Origin: Cololabis saira
Taxonomy: Eukaryota; Chordata; Actinopteri; Beloniformes; Belonidae
Direction of reading: 5' to 3'
Length of the DNA stretch: 64,000 bases
Assembly (NCBI RefSeq): GCF_033807715.1
Contig: NC_084591.1
Location: forward strand, 29,724,590 to 29,788,589
The first letter of the stretch is position 1, and each line of letters opens with the position of its first letter. Under the pieces are notes generated by a model. It was not told where the DNA came from. It did not search any database and worked only from the letters and a program-made list of their open reading frames with translations. Shown in pieces: positions 55,346-64,000 of the stretch. The position numbers were made by a program, and so were the translations under genes.

Positions 55346-56413
55346 AGGAACTTTTGCATTCGTAGAATGGACACATTGGCTTGGAAATCACACAGTCACT
55401 GTCTGCTTGGGCATCTGCTCCATGATATACATTACCAACTTTAAGTTTGAAAAGCACAAAAAGCACATTTAGTTCAAATGAATGGGTCACCATCAGCTTG
55501 TCACCAAGGTCCGCACTAGACCCACTGACTGAATCAGATGTGTTGAAGCAGGGAAACGTCAAAAAACATTCAGGTGTGGTTCACTTCAAGGCCATATTTG
55601 GGGAACTCTTAGTACATATACAATAAAACCATAGAATGTTGGGAATGAAATGTTAATGTTTAATATCTGTTTGTAGGTGCGCCTCATTGTACATAATTCA
55701 CAGCCAGCCTTAATGTCGTTATATGGTTTGGAAGGTTGTTATTGTTTGTTGTGTTGTCATGACGTTTTGTTGTCCGTTATTCAGTTGGTGAGAGAGCACG
55801 CTATGCTTGAATGATAGCCTGCTTTTTTGGTAAAATAAACTTTTTTTCTTTTTGACTAATTTAACTCACTTTGGCAGTGTCCACCATCCTCGTGAGTACT
55901 CCTCTACATGTTAACCATTGTTAACTTGTTTACGCAAGTTATCGGTCTCTTCAAACAAGATAAACGCGTTATTGTGTTGAGCAACAGTGTCTGCATTTTT
56001 TTTTGCAATTGTGATGGATCATAAATTTGACTATTGCAGTAATAAAATGTATCCCATAAAAAGCCAAAATGTTTTTTTTTTTTTTTTTTTTTTAAAGAAG
56101 CATTTTTCCATTTCCTGCTATTGAGTGTAAATTGTTTTCTGTGAGAACACGGGTGACAAGCCAATTTGTTTTCCAGAGGGGAGACTTTGTAAATAATGGA
56201 CAGGTAATAATTACAGGGATTAAAGTTCTCCGTCTCTGGACGGATTTCCGTCAATTGGAAAATGAGGGGGAAAAAAAAAAAAAAAAAAAACTTTGCATGT
56301 GAGTTTTGTTGTGGTATAGTTTCAGACTATCCAATGAAATCATGTTAGGCATTAAACTGACGCTATTGTAAACCAATAAAACTGCCGGAGCCTTGGATTA
56401 GCCAATCAGAGCA
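55346..56413. other. No gene recognised
   Basis: AT-rich sequence with a poly(T) run at 56071-56093 and a poly(A) run near 56271-56290. The minus-strand frame 55904-56254 reads through the T run and shows no domain. Confidence 0.5.
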
Positions 56414-56782
56414 GAGGAGGCGGTAACTTCGGGATAAGGATTGGCTCTAAGGGCTGGGTCGGTCGGGCTGGGGTGCGAAGCGGGGCTGGGCTCGAGCCGC
56501 GGCTGGGGGAGCAGTCGCCCCGTCGCCCTCCTCTCCCCGCCGCCGAAGGCTCGGCAGCCCGGCCCGCCTCGCGGGGCCTTCGTCCAGGCGGCGTTCGCGC
56601 GTCGTCGGGCGGGGGTTTTCGCGGGCCGGTGTCCGGCGCCGCGCGGAAGGCGGGCCGGTGGGGGGGATCGGGTACGGCGGTCGGCGGCGGCGACTCTGGA
56701 CGCGCCGGGCCCTTCTCGCGGATCTCCCCAGCTGCGGCGCCCGTCGGGGACCCGTTAACGCGGGCCCCCGACGGGTCTCCTC
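56414..56782 (+). rRNA. 28S rRNA fragment (pseudogene), part 1
   Basis: GGTAACTTCGGGATAAGGAT and TGGCTCTAAGGGCTGGGTCG, followed by GGTCGGGCTGGGGTGCGAAG and a GC-rich expansion segment ending CGACTCTGGACGCGCCGGGC and CCCCAGCTGCGGCGCC, are recognisable vertebrate 28S rRNA. It is not part of a full rDNA unit: AT-rich unique sequence lies upstream and unrelated DNA at 56783. The open frames reported on both strands here are rRNA readings. Confidence 0.88.
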
Positions 56783-57038
56783 TAGGTTTACCACCTTTCA
56801 GAAATAGAAATAAGGAATTCCTGATTTCAGCAGCGCAGGCGCCAAAAAAGGCAACATCCCCAAAACTTCTAAACTGCATAGAAATGTATTTATTTTATAT
56901 GAAAAAACAAAATGCTTTGATTTAAAGTTTAAAGTGCTTTAATAGCATTGGATTTGCACGACTGTACAGACAGACAACCATAGCCTCTGCTCCTATGCTA
57001 CTGTAAATCCACATCAGCCCAGATGTAGAATATAGCTA

Positions 57039-57386
57039 CAGGTGAAGGTTGGAAAATTAGAATATGGTGTAAATTTATTTAAATTTAAAAGGTGAAACTA
57101 ATATATTACATAGTCTCATTACATACAAAGCAACACATGTTAAACCTTTATTTGTTATAATTTTGATGGTTGAATTCTTTATTGATTTCATAAAATATTC
57201 AATTTTTTTTAGATTTTTTATTTGGGGTTTTGATAAACTGAGCCATAATCACCAAAATTATAACAAATAAAGGCTTGAAGTATCTTACTTTAAATGTAGT
57301 GGGAAATAAGATATTTGTTTCACCTTTAGTTGGATTTACTGCGAATGAAGTTTTGTGATATATTCAACTTTTCCGACCTTCACCTG
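57039..57386. mobile_element. Tc1/mariner-type MITE
   Basis: The ends CAGGTGAAGGTTGGAAAA and TTTTCCGACCTTCACCTG are inverted, with TA on both sides (57037-57038, 57387-57388). The interior matches 4346-4495 (AGGTGAAACTAATATATTAC, TTAAACCTTTATTTGTTATA). No transposase is present. It sits within the sequence that separates the two 28S fragments. Confidence 0.85.
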
Positions 57387-57504
57387 TAGATTATGACATC
57401 AATAAATAAGAGCATAATATGTGTCCGTATTGTTTCAATAGGGAACGCAACTTTTAATTCGCAATTACGTAACATTTCCGCATATCAAGGGATGGGTGGC
57501 GAGC

Positions 57505-57625
57505 CTTGTCACCTCGGCTGGCGCCTAGCAGCTGACTTAGAACTGGTGCGGACCAGGGGAATCCCACTGTTTAATTAAAACAAAGCATTGCGAAGGCCCA
57601 TGGGCGGTGTTGACGCCATGTGATT
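57505..57625 (+). rRNA. 28S rRNA fragment (pseudogene), part 2
   Basis: CACCTCGGCTGGCGCCTAGC, TGACTTAGAACTGGTGCGGA, CCAGGGGAATCCCACTGTTT and AATTAAAACAAAGCAT then GTGTTGACGCCATGTGATTT are the continuation of 28S rRNA on the same strand. Substitutions such as GGAATCCCACTG for GGAATCCGACTG and CATTGCG for CATCGCG show decay. About 720 bp of unrelated DNA separates it from part 1. Sequence after 57625 departs from rRNA. Confidence 0.9.
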
Positions 57626-58089
57626 TAGAAAAACCTTCCTCTCAACAATAACATCATCATCTCTTTGTCTGCACTAACACCATCATTGATTGTCCATGAA
57701 ACAGTCCAGGATGCTTTCATCACCTTGGCCAAAGCCTTGCCAAGTGCAGTGACATCAGAGCAGCCGGTCAACTGGATGAAGAAGTGCAGTTTACCAGGTC
57801 GACTCAGATCTAGGAGAACAGGCCTAAGGCTTTAATGACCAATTGAGGTGGACCATAAATTAAAAGCAAACTAACAATAATAAAACTGCTCAAAAACACC
57901 TTCCTCCTATAAAATGCTATTGGTCTCGAGTATTTAAATAGTGTTGGTTAAAAGTCTTATTACACCTTAAATGCTGTATTAGAAAACAGAAGGGCTAATA
58001 CAGCATTTAACTTTTTTACTTGAAACCTTTGGGAAGCGACCGCATATGAACTGGCGTGAAAACATTTTTTCAGTCAAAAATATTTTTTT
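57626..58089. other. No gene recognised
   Basis: No domain-bearing frame. CTAATACAGCATTTAA and its inverted copy near 57970-58010 form a small hairpin. Confidence 0.5.
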
Positions 58090-58610
58090 TGCTTTAATCC
58101 CTGTAATTAACTAATTAGTAGGTACTTGGTATGATGCACCACTTTGCTGCAGGCTACACACAAGCATTAACTAATGGAAAATTAATTTATTAATCAGTAG
58201 TTACTCAGTATGATGGTAGTGCAGTCCTGAGATAGTGATGCTGTACTACATGCTAGCTAGTCTGTGCCATGTACCATTATTGAGGATGAAAATGTAGACA
58301 GTTACTACTGTAAAGTAATAGGTAATTAATGAGCTATAACTGTTTGGTTCAGAATTAATTCATAACTGATGAAAAGCTAATGAAAGATGAAAAGATAATC
58401 ATTAACTTATTATCACCTACTGATTCAATAATGTAGGATTTTCCAGTCATCTGTCTGTTAGTTATATTGACTCAATCTTGAACTATTACTGTTCACAAAA
58501 AATAGAAAAAATAAATTACTGTACAACTTAAAGATAAAGTAATGGTTAAGTAGTAGTTGGATCCTAATTTACTTACCAGTAATAAAGCAACATGAACTAA
58601 TTTTTACTAT
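58090..58610 (+). repeat. Dispersed AT-rich repeat, intact copy
   Basis: The reverse complement of 23530-23608 plus 25405-25740, without the hAT insertion. Shared landmarks are CATGCTAGCTAGTCTGTGCC, TTTGGTTCAGAATTAATTCA and ATAATGTAGGATTTTCCAGT. No coding capacity or termini identified. Confidence 0.72.
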
Positions 58611-58629
58611 ACCAAAAAAAACTATTTAA

Positions 58630-59051
58630 AGGAGCTGTATGTAAGAGCAATAATAAAACGAATCATAAAATGACCTCGATATGTCAACAGACATTTAAAA
58701 ATCATGTTCATTTCAAATACTTATGTCACTGACAACAGCACTCAAGCCAGGATATTCCAGTTTAAAAAGAGGAGTTTCAGCCCTCAACTGATGTTGATGT
58801 TTTCATTTTTTGTTTTGGCCTGAAGCTCCACCCTCCACCTATCTCCCAATCACGAAGTCAGTATTGTTGCGGCATCCGGGTTGCCAGCTCGGCTCTAATT
58901 ATTGCAGCCATGGCAGCCTACGTTCCTGCTGCATTTGCAGCCTACCTGGCAACCTCTAGTCGGGGGGAGGAGGGGGAGGGTACACGCCGCTCAACAATAT
59001 TTTGAAAGTGACTGCAGTACCAGTTTTGGCCATTTCTTACAGACGGGTCCT
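58630..59051. mobile_element. TTAA-flanked MITE
   Basis: AGGAGCTGTATGTAAGA at the left and TCTTACAGACGGGTCCT at the right are inverted with two or three differences. TTAA flanks at 58626-58629 and 59052-59055. The interior has CTGAAGCTCCACCCTCCACC and AGTCGGGGGGAGGAGGGGGA, with no ORF of note. Confidence 0.75.
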
Positions 59052-59645
59052 TTAATTTAACAGCCATCGTCAATAGTTGTAAACAATTTTTTTTTTTTTT
59101 TTTTTTTTTTAAACGTAAGTGCCAGGCGCACAACAACAACAACCCACACTCCCTGTCTGGAATGCTCCACAGTATGGCATAAATCTCCATGGAGACAATC
59201 AGGTGATGCCAACAGGCCAAGTTACAGGTCAGATCTGTGGAGAGGTGAGCCCCCTCACAGTAAGAATACATGTTTGTTAAAGTATTTTTTTTCCAATAAA
59301 AACAGTTCTAATTGAATAAATGCAAGATAGATAATTTTTATACCATACTGTGGAACATTGCCGCGAAGAAAGAACATCTTCATGAAACAAGCAGTCATAA
59401 CATCAACAAACATCTATAAAACATTTATAAAAATTTTAAAACATCAAAAAAATATATAACGCTAGCTTGTCTCATCATTCACTCCTCAACCTCAATCAAC
59501 ACAACAAAATCTAATCTGTAGGTCAGGATCTGTGTCTCAGAAATGTGTAGCCTGCTGCAAATGTGCTTGACCCTCCACCAGAAAAAGTTACATTAAGACT
59601 TCTCAAACAAAACAGCCAGAGTCCACACACAGTCCATATTTTGGC

Positions 59646-59773
59646 TTAACGCCACTCGTGATCGGAGAGTTCCTGTATCAGGGTGAGGACTCGTGGGTTC
59701 ACGCTGAGACGACGCTTGGAGTTTTTATTCTCGACTTTGGTTCCCTTTTCTGGGTTTATTGAGAAAAAAACAC
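59646..59773 (-). pseudogene. Last exon of the SAM-domain gene
   Basis: On the minus strand, TTTCTTTCTACAG forms a splice acceptor. The exon then reads CFFSINPEKGTKVENKNSKR and RLSVNPRVLTLIQELSDHEW, ending in TAA at 59646-59648. This matches the C-terminus of a multicopy fish protein family often labelled SAM domain-containing protein 3-like, as I remember it. The exon itself is intact, but the preceding coding blocks are damaged or missing. Confidence 0.7.
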
Positions 59774-60178
59774 CTGTAGAAAGAAAGTATATTAAAGCAT
59801 ATTAAGTATTTTCTTCTTGTAATTCCTTGCAAAAAAATCAGTCTTTTGCACTGGAAAGACTGCTTGTCTCACTGTTAGTACTCCTTCCGTCATTACTTTG
59901 ATAGTTTGAGAGCTACAATATGCTTGATCTGCGTTTATGTTTGTGTGAGCTGCAAACAATCACATACAAAAACTTTCCAGACTTTGGATTTTGACTGGAT
60001 AGGTTTTAGTAATGAATGTAAAAAGCATATTTCGTTTGGGCACCAAAGGGTTTTGACCAGGACCTTGGAGCCAGACTCCAGGGACCTCATGTACAAAGAG
60101 TGCGGTGCACAAAAAATGTGCGTTCGCCACTTTCTATGCTCACGGTCCGATATACAAAGAATTACTTGAACGTAGAAG
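59774..60178. other. No gene recognised
   Basis: Intron-like sequence upstream of the terminal exon. No domain-bearing frame. Confidence 0.45.
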
Positions 60179-60191
60179 GTTGCGGTCTTTC

Positions 60192-60390
60192 GGGCCGCTC
60201 GGTGGCGCAGTGGGTTAAGCAGCAGGCCATATACTGAGGCTACAGTCCTCCTCCTGCAGCTGTCACGGGTTTGAATCCAGCCCGCGCACCTTTGCTGCGT
60301 GTCTTCCCCGTTCTCTCTCTCTACCCCTTTCCAGTCTGCATCTCCAATAAAGGGCCACTAGAGCCCAAAAAAACCTTTAAAAAAAAAAAA
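60192..60390 (+). mobile_element. Young tRNA-derived SINE
   Basis: The head GGCCGCTCGGTGGCGCAGTG has box A (TGGCGCAGTGGG), and box B is GGTTTGAATCC. The body ends AATAAAGGGCCACTAGAGCC and a poly(A) tail of 12. The flanks repeat GTTGCGGTCTTTC exactly (60179-60191 and 60391-60403). A perfect 13-bp duplication and clean tail suggest a recent insertion. Confidence 0.92.
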
Positions 60391-61019
60391 GTTGCGGTCT
60401 TTCACGCACACACCAAGGCTGGCCTACCCACTTTTCTGAGGTTTTGTCCTTAAGCAACACTCACTGGTGATGCAGTGAAGTGCAGAATATGAGGAAACGT
60501 GACGTCAACAATAAGTTCACAACCACATGAAGGACACGACAGTCCCTTTTCACAAACTTGTACGATCATAATAAAATCACAACTCTTCACGGAACGCAAC
60601 ACAAAGCAAAGAACAGCATTACCCATAATGCATTGCAGCTTAAATCGGAAGAAATGCCCCAAATAAATTATTTTTTCCAGGCCTCAACTTTTGACAGGAC
60701 TGTCTCCAGCTCATAGCCGATGTTTTTTTTAATTTGTCTTACTTGTTTTTGCAAGTTCCTTGTTAGGATGAGTGTTTTTTAATAGATAATTATATGGGGG
60801 TATTATTGTTCCAATATTATTTGTGTGTGCGTATCTCAATCTGTGTGTGTGTAATAAGATTTGTGTGTAATCACATTTATCTGTATTCACATTTGTGTGT
60901 GTGTAAAAAGATTTGTGTGTCTGTATTCATATTTATGTGTGAGCAAAAAATCAGCCGGGAGCTCTCGATTGGCTGTCTTTGTACACGTGGATTTTGACAC
61001 ACTTCTGCCGTGGCAAATC

Positions 61020-61295
61020 TGTAAATGCGATCCGTGTGTAAAACGATTTGTCCGTGACATTTCCTTTGCCCTGAGCTCGGACTCACAGGCTCACGCCAGG
61101 CTATAATAATTTATCAGACTCATGTGTGTGACAGCATAATTTGGGGTACAACTTTTTTATTTACATACAAATGTACATACGCGCCGACTAGTGGTGTGAA
61201 GGCTGTATTGCTACTGTAGCCTGGCGTGAGCCTGTGAGTCTGAGCTCAGGGCAAAGGAAATGTTACGCACAAATCGTTTTACACACGGAAGGCGC
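61020..61295. repeat. Inverted repeat, about 85-bp arms
   Basis: CGTGTGTAAAACGATTTGTC through CTCACAGGCTCACGCCAGGC is mirrored at 61210-61293 as GCCTGGCGTGAGCCTGTGAG through CAAATCGTTTTACACACGG, with a loop of about 100 bp. It is probably a MITE. Repeated TTGTGTGT motifs precede the left arm. Confidence 0.82.
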
Positions 61296-61559
61296 ACTTA
61301 CGGATGATTGGGGCACAGGTGGCCCCAATCAACCTCTCCACCCTGCCAGCCTTGATAAGGCATGGCTGCACAGCAGAAAGGGGCTTGTCTCCCTAGGTCT
61401 GCTGTGAAGGAGCTGAAGCACATGTGTCTTGGGTGAAGGGAGAAAATAAAAGGTTCCTGCACTAAACCTGTGTCCTCTGTCCTGTCGGTCGGCCCCCGTA
61501 GCACTAGCCCTGCTACAGTATGTATTTGAGGGAGGAGACAGGGCAGAGTTTTGTGCTCC

Positions 61560-62398
61560 CACATGTGCGCTCATATCCACGCTGATTGAAGAAACCTGCG
61601 TGGATTTGGGCGTAATCCCAGTGAGTTCCTTGAAGTGGACTGACATGCCAAGTTCATCAAACCAAAATGGCCACTCCTCTCTAAGGCATTTTATACTTTT
61701 TCCCTGGTTGACATGTTGACACTGTGTGTAAAAAGTGGACTTCATTAGACATTTTACCTCCTCTGGATTGGCATCAGAGTGTTGGAACATCATCTTGAGT
61801 TTTTCCATCTTTTGCTGCTGGCTCTGTTGAGTTTCTTCAATGGGACAGAAATTTCACATTCCATTTAATGCATCCGTAAGTGTCCTGCATTGTTGCTCTC
61901 TATTCTAATGGGATCTCGTCTGTGTGGTCTGAGTCAGTCTGATGTTTTCTTTTTCTTATTTTGGGTGTTGAAGTGCGCCTCACATTTTCAATTCTGTTTT
62001 GCAACTGTTTGACAAGGGAATGGTAGCCTGTTCCAACAATATCGCCCTCTATTACATCTTGAAGTGATTTGGGATATTTTGCCACCATTTTTTTTGCAAC
62101 GTCAGTTGAATGCTTTTTATCTACACAAGGGCATTTTTCCATCATCTCAGTCGCAACAATCTGGACCATTTCCCTCCTCAGTTTTGGGCCTGGCCTCTTT
62201 CCCCTCTCCAAAGAATGCATCACTTCCTCAGGAAGTTTACTCCATGGAATTTCAAAGTTGTCTTCCCACTGTGTGTTAAGTCTTGGGCTGCTGGAGGAGC
62301 TTGATGATGAATTTAGGGGTGAAACAGAGAGGGATGACAGCGATTGGGTAGATAAGGCTTCCACAGATGATAGCGAGCTGTTCTCGGGAGTTTGGTCT
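61560..62398 (-). pseudogene. Central exon(s) of the SAM-domain gene, broken
   Basis: The minus strand has an acceptor TGTCATTTAAAG at about 62399, then QTPENSSLSSVEALSTQ, a serine-rich linker, FEIPWSKLPEEVMHSLERGK, KLRREMVQIVATEMMEKCPC and MVAKYPKSLQDVIEGDIVGT, typical of the family. After DEIPLE a TAG lies at about 61912, where Lys is usual. The frame continues RATMQDTYGCIKWNVKF. A frameshift near 61850 precedes KMEKLKMMFQHSDANPEEVK and CLREEWPFWFDELGMSVHFK. After LTGI (about 61615) the sequence no longer resembles the family. The following portion of the protein is missing before the last exon. Confidence 0.75.
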
Positions 62399-62588
62399 TT
62401 AAATGACAAAAAGAAATTAAAAAAAAACAAGATTATGATTCACGCAGTACAATATTACACAATGTCCATGTCTGCTTTTGATTTTGAATTGTTGTGTGGT
62501 GTTTCTACTTACATTTCCATTTCCAAACGGAAAGAAGCTTTCTGGCTTGTACAGGTCTTAATGCTGTCATCAAATCAGCCTCCGTTAA

Positions 62589-63390
62589 AGGTATTGTGAC
62601 ATCATTTTTAACATGCTTTTAACACTATTAAAAGTCTTGGGCAACATCCCTCAAATGTGTCTAAAAGAGTGTAACAAGAAAAACTTAACTCTAGTACTCT
62701 TTTCCTGGCTTTTTATTACAGTGTTTTTTTGCGCCGTGAAAAATGCTTCCTTTCCCCCCTTTCCTGTCAATCATTGCTCCGCTCCTCCTCCAAACCTCCT
62801 CCTCCTCCAGCCATACGCTCACAGCGGCGTCGGAGATAGCCGGGAGCGACAGGCGAAGCATGCACGGAAAAGCAGGAGGGCGAACCACAGCAAACAATCA
62901 TAAAAATAAAGGCATGCAAGCAGCACTGTCCCCTTATCTTAAGTCCAGTCAGTGGCCGCGGGTCTTCTTAGCAGTTTTCCTCCGGTGATTAGAACAAAAG
63001 AGGCTCTAAACAGCTGCGTGTTAAGCCTCATTTATGGTTCCGCGTTAAATCGACGCAGAGCCTACGCCGTAGGGTTCAGTGTACGGTGCGCGTCGCTGCG
63101 TAACCCTACTGCGTCGGTGTAACGCGGAACCATAAATCAGCCTTTATGGCGCGCTGGAGAGGAGAGGAGACAGGGAGCTGGATGGAGGGGGCGGTGATTT
63201 AGCGGGCCCTGACGTCACGGCCCGCCACCAAACCAGGTGCGCCGTTTTTGCACAGTTATGCGGAAAATCCCAGAAAGCACATAATACACTGAATGTTAAA
63301 AGTTCGTTGTTTTTTGGGTGTAATTGATGTCAAGACACCCAACAAAACACAAAAAATCAAGAAAAATGTGTTTTTCATGTCACAATCCCT
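62589..63390. mobile_element. TTAA-type MITE inside the SAM exon
   Basis: The ends are AGGTATTGTGACATCA and CATGTCACAATCCCT, flanked by TTAA at 62585-62588 and 63391-63394. It is 802 bp with no transposase. A palindromic MITE is nested at 63022-63146. Confidence 0.88.
63022..63146. mobile_element. PIF/Harbinger-like palindromic MITE
   Basis: AGCCTCATTTATGGTTCCGCG and GCGGAACCATAAATCAGCCT are the arms, with TTA on both sides. It is nested in the TTAA element 62589-63390. Confidence 0.86.
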
Positions 63391-63724
63391 TTAAGAAGCG
63401 TAGGTCATCATACGTCTTGACTCCAATGGACTGCAAGTGCTCTACCAGGATGTCTTTGTTTACTGCTTGAAGTTCTGGTAGGACTTCCATGATGGCGACA
63501 TCTAGGAACGTTCGCTCTGAGTCACTCATATTTGCACTGAAGATGAAATACCACCTTCAAACAGAACAGAAAAAAAATGTACAGTACATACACTTAACAG
63601 AGCAGGGACATGCATCAGTTAACACTTAAATTAATGTTAAACTATTTACAATGAGAAGTAAGTGAGCTGTAATTGGACTTTTCAAAGGGTTCCAAAGGGT
63701 AACACTGGGATAGGGGGGGGGGGG

Positions 63725-64000
63725 GGGGTCATTTCTGTACACAGGAAACTGTCCTTTTTTAAATGCAGTGCCCTTGTACTGAATGTCTGTGCTAGCTGTG
63801 CTATTGCTTTCTGAAAAGCCTAAATCCCCGACTGCATGTTTAATAGTGTCACTGTAGAGGTTGGGATAAAACGCACAGCTGTCCTTCACTTGCAGTAGTT
63901 TACTGCATTCTTGCCCAGCTAAAAGATATGCCTGATACATCTGATGATGCTCTGACAAAGTTTGACAATTGTTTTTGAAGTTTTTCAAGTGTCTGGCACA
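63725..64000 (-). pseudogene. Upstream exon of the SAM-domain gene, cut by window end
   Basis: Open minus-strand frame from the window edge: CARHLKNFKNNCQTLSEHHQ, YQAYLLAGQECSKLLQVKDS and STDIQYKGTAFKKGQFPV. The style is that of N-terminal regions of large multicopy fish proteins related to the downstream SAM exons. A possible donor lies after QFPV (GTGTAC, near 63736), just before a C/G homopolymer at 63713-63729. No stop is seen in this part, so it may be functional sequence of a gene broken further downstream. Linkage to the downstream exons is by strand and order only. Confidence 0.5.

Larger units (their letters stand above)
62518..63539 (-). pseudogene. SAM-domain exon, split by a TTAA element
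   Basis: An acceptor CTTCAG lies just upstream of ATG at 63529. The exon reads MSDSERTFLDVAIMEVLPEL and VEHLQSIGVKTYDDLRFL, a SAM-like helical domain. At 63391-63394 a TTAA marks the insertion of a transposon (62589-63390). Beyond it the frame continues exactly as TEADLMTALRPVQARKLLSV and WKWK, ending at a GTAAGT donor (62512). Removing the element and one TTAA rebuilds an open exon. The SAM-like domain probably mediates protein-protein contact; the gene's function is not known to me. Confidence 0.78.

Noticed and set aside
56406..56925. Long frames on both strands in GC-rich DNA
   Set aside because: The sequence is 28S rRNA, so the frames have no coding meaning.
61304..61516. Possible solo LTR (AATAAAAGG near 61446 and an end in GCTACA)
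   Set aside because: I could not find a convincing TG...CA pair with a target duplication or a second copy.

Overview
The window reads as teleost fish DNA, probably a spiny-rayed fish. It is AT-rich and microsatellite-rich. The marker families are fish ones: a Rex3 LINE, fish tRNA-headed SINEs, Tc1 elements, many hAT elements, PIF/Harbinger-like palindromic MITEs, a Ty3/Gypsy element and a BEL/Pao element. No bacterial, plasmid or phage features are seen. No intact host gene was found. The nearest to host genes are a broken multi-exon SAM-domain gene on the minus strand at the right edge (59646-64000), a broken coiled-coil gene (40916-42147) and two fragments of 28S rRNA (56414-57625).

Layout. 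1-7520: intergenic sequence with a TTAA-flanked MITE, a Harbinger-like element and a hAT element (3759-5554) inserted in an older GC-rich repeat. 7521-10703: a Tc1 transposon split by a second copy of that repeat. 12394-20490: an old repeat split by a Rex3 LINE, a poly(A) retroposon, a MITE and a fold-back element. 23617-25396: a hAT element with a perfect target duplication. 26065-28377: decayed hAT-type transposase sequence. 29041-40803: a nested stack in which a ZBED-type hAT carries a second hAT (31114-39505), which carries a complete Gypsy element (32540-36823); a MITE and a SINE are added. 42433-45200: further hAT relics. 45223-54565: one BEL/Pao retrotransposon on the minus strand, cut by a hAT, a TTAA element and MITEs. 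54594-59057: MITEs, a SINE and the 28S fragments. 59646-64000: the SAM-domain pseudogene, with a TTAA element inside its SAM exon.

How the parts fit. Almost every boundary can be dated relative to its neighbours, because host frames rejoin exactly when an insertion and one target-site copy are removed. Only the Gypsy ORF (1297 aa) and the Rex3 ORF (948 aa) are long and uninterrupted. Even these look defective: the Gypsy integrase lacks its zinc-finger histidines and Rex3 is cut at its 5' end. I see no new catalytic system. The value of the window is its readable insertion history and several unclassified repeat families. Family names rest on motif recognition and memory, not on searches.
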